Shown piece by piece: positions 6,227 through 6,874 of a DNA stretch of 6,874 nucleotides. The DNA is from Acidimicrobiaceae bacterium (lineage in GTDB: Bacteria; Actinomycetota; Acidimicrobiia; Acidimicrobiales; RAAP-2), in NCBI GenBank assembly GCA_003151555.1, contig PLXU01000041.1, positions 1 through 6,874 of the forward strand, written 5' to 3'. Each line of letters opens with the position of its first letter. The first letter of the stretch is position 1. The translations under genes were made by a program, and so were the position numbers. The notes beneath the pieces are model-generated. The model made no database searches. It saw only the letters and a list, made by a program, of their open reading frames with translations, and had not been told where the DNA came from.

Positions 6227-6874
6227 TCACACTCTGCTGTATGCGCCGTCGATGAGGATATTCGAGCCCGTGAGAAACGGAGCTACGCCGCTGCAAAGGA
6301 ATGCCGCACTTTCGGCAATCTCTTCGACGGTGCCGAATCGTCCGATTGGATGGCGCGAGAGCAACACCCTTTCAAAGGCGCGCCCATCGTTCATCCCCTC
6401 CATAACGTTTTCGTGCAACGCGGTCCTCACCACGCCCGGCATCAGGGTATTGGAGATAATTCCCCTCGATCCGTACTCCACCGCAATGTGGTCCGAGAGC
6501 ATGTTGAGGGCGGCCTTGGAAATGTCGTAGGCGCAGTCACCGGCCCACACGGTCACCGCGCACACCGAACTTATGTGCAGCATCGATCCCCCTCCCGCGG
6601 CCAAGAGGTGCGGGATTGCGAATTTGGACACGAGAAACGGACCGCGAGTGTTGACCGCCATGATCTCGTCGAATTTCTCAATCGGCCAGTCCGCGACGTC
6701 GTGCCACTCGTTGGCGTCTATGCCCGCGTTATTGACCACGATGTCCAACCCGCCCAGCGCTTCGACCGTCCTCGCCACCACGCTCTCTGCCTCGTCGGCC
6801 TTGGCGACGTCGCCAAGCACCGCAGTAGCTTGGCCACCGCCCTCTTCAATCTGACGGCACGTTCGGCTGACCCA
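6227..6874 (-). CDS. Short-chain dehydrogenase/reductase (classical SDR), 5' end cut by window
   Basis: 215 residues are visible. The frame is open at the right edge, so the N-terminal strand and the TGxxxGIG cofactor loop are missing; classical SDRs have about 250 residues. The first visible stretch, with EEGGGQATAVLGDVAK, is the usual beta3/adenine-pocket region, and the Asp-Val of GDV is typical. Numbered from the first visible residue, the markers are VVNNAG ending at 51, catalytic Asn75 in AVNTRGPF, Ser103 in HISS, Tyr116 and Lys120 in YDISK, and PGVVRT after that, with ILIDGAYSRV at the C-terminus. It should be an active NAD(P)-dependent oxidoreductase in the cytoplasm. The substrate and cofactor preference cannot be read, partly because the cofactor loop is absent. 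A GTG at 6820 is internal and is not the start. The gene lies about 260 nt upstream of the kinase on the same strand and is probably a separate unit. Confidence 0.92.
   Translation of the reverse strand, partial: WVSRTCRQIEEGGGQATAVLGDVAKADEAESVVARTVEALGGLDIVVNNAGIDANEWHDVADWPIEKFDEIMAVNTRGPFLVSKFAIPHLLAAGGGSMLHISSVCAVTVWAGDCAYDISKAALNMLSDHIAVEYGSRGIISNTLMPGVVRTALHENVMEGMNDGRAFERVLLSRHPIGRFGTVEEIAESAAFLCSGVAPFLTGSNILIDGAYSRV

Noticed and set aside
1..6874. Defence island, CRISPR, toxin-antitoxin, prophage or transposon content
   Set aside because: No repeat arrays, transposase, integrase, terminal repeats or toxin-like small gene pairs were seen; the genes are ordinary housekeeping and signalling families.

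Overview
The window reads as an ordinary chromosomal stretch of a fairly GC-rich bacterium. All five recognisable protein genes lie on the minus strand, so transcription runs from high to low coordinates. The mix of families (a SIMPL/DUF541 protein, an APC amino-acid permease, a CHASE3 hybrid kinase with an EAL response regulator, and an SDR oxidoreductase) and the GTG/TTG starts fit an actinobacterium, perhaps an environmental Acidimicrobiia-like lineage. That placement is inference from general protein style, not from a marker gene. I see no rRNA, tRNA, CRISPR array, insertion sequence or phage gene.

Layout in transcription order: (1) 6874-6227, a 5'-truncated short-chain dehydrogenase/reductase with an intact Asn-Ser-Tyr-Lys tetrad. 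(2) 6226-5971, a non-coding gap with a GC hairpin just after the SDR stop, a cluster of four CGTCA direct repeats and a weak promoter candidate. (3) 5887-3842, a membrane hybrid histidine kinase (TM, CHASE3, TM, HAMP-like, coiled coil, HisKA, HATPase, REC). (4) 3852-2686, a REC-EAL response regulator overlapping the kinase by 11 nt. (5) 2685-2504, a spacer containing three inverted repeats. (6) 2503-1034, a 12-TM APC permease. (7) 1033-617, a gap with no convincing gene. (8) 616-1, a SIMPL-domain protein running off the left edge.

The functional core is the kinase/regulator pair. An external or membrane signal sensed through CHASE3 would drive phosphotransfer to two receivers, one on the kinase itself and one on the cyclic-di-GMP phosphodiesterase, which retains every EAL catalytic residue I could check. 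The expected output is controlled degradation of c-di-GMP. The permease and SIMPL genes follow on the same strand but are far enough away to be separate transcription units. Whether they belong to the same response is unknown.

The most notable anomaly is at the kinase 5' end. The open frame begins only at a TTG inside the first membrane helix, yet the codons just upstream look like its missing cytoplasmic N-terminus. One extra C in a CCC run would join them to an ATG with a strong Shine-Dalgarno. I found no evidence of a wholly new system. The other points worth a look are inverted repeats around gene ends and starts.
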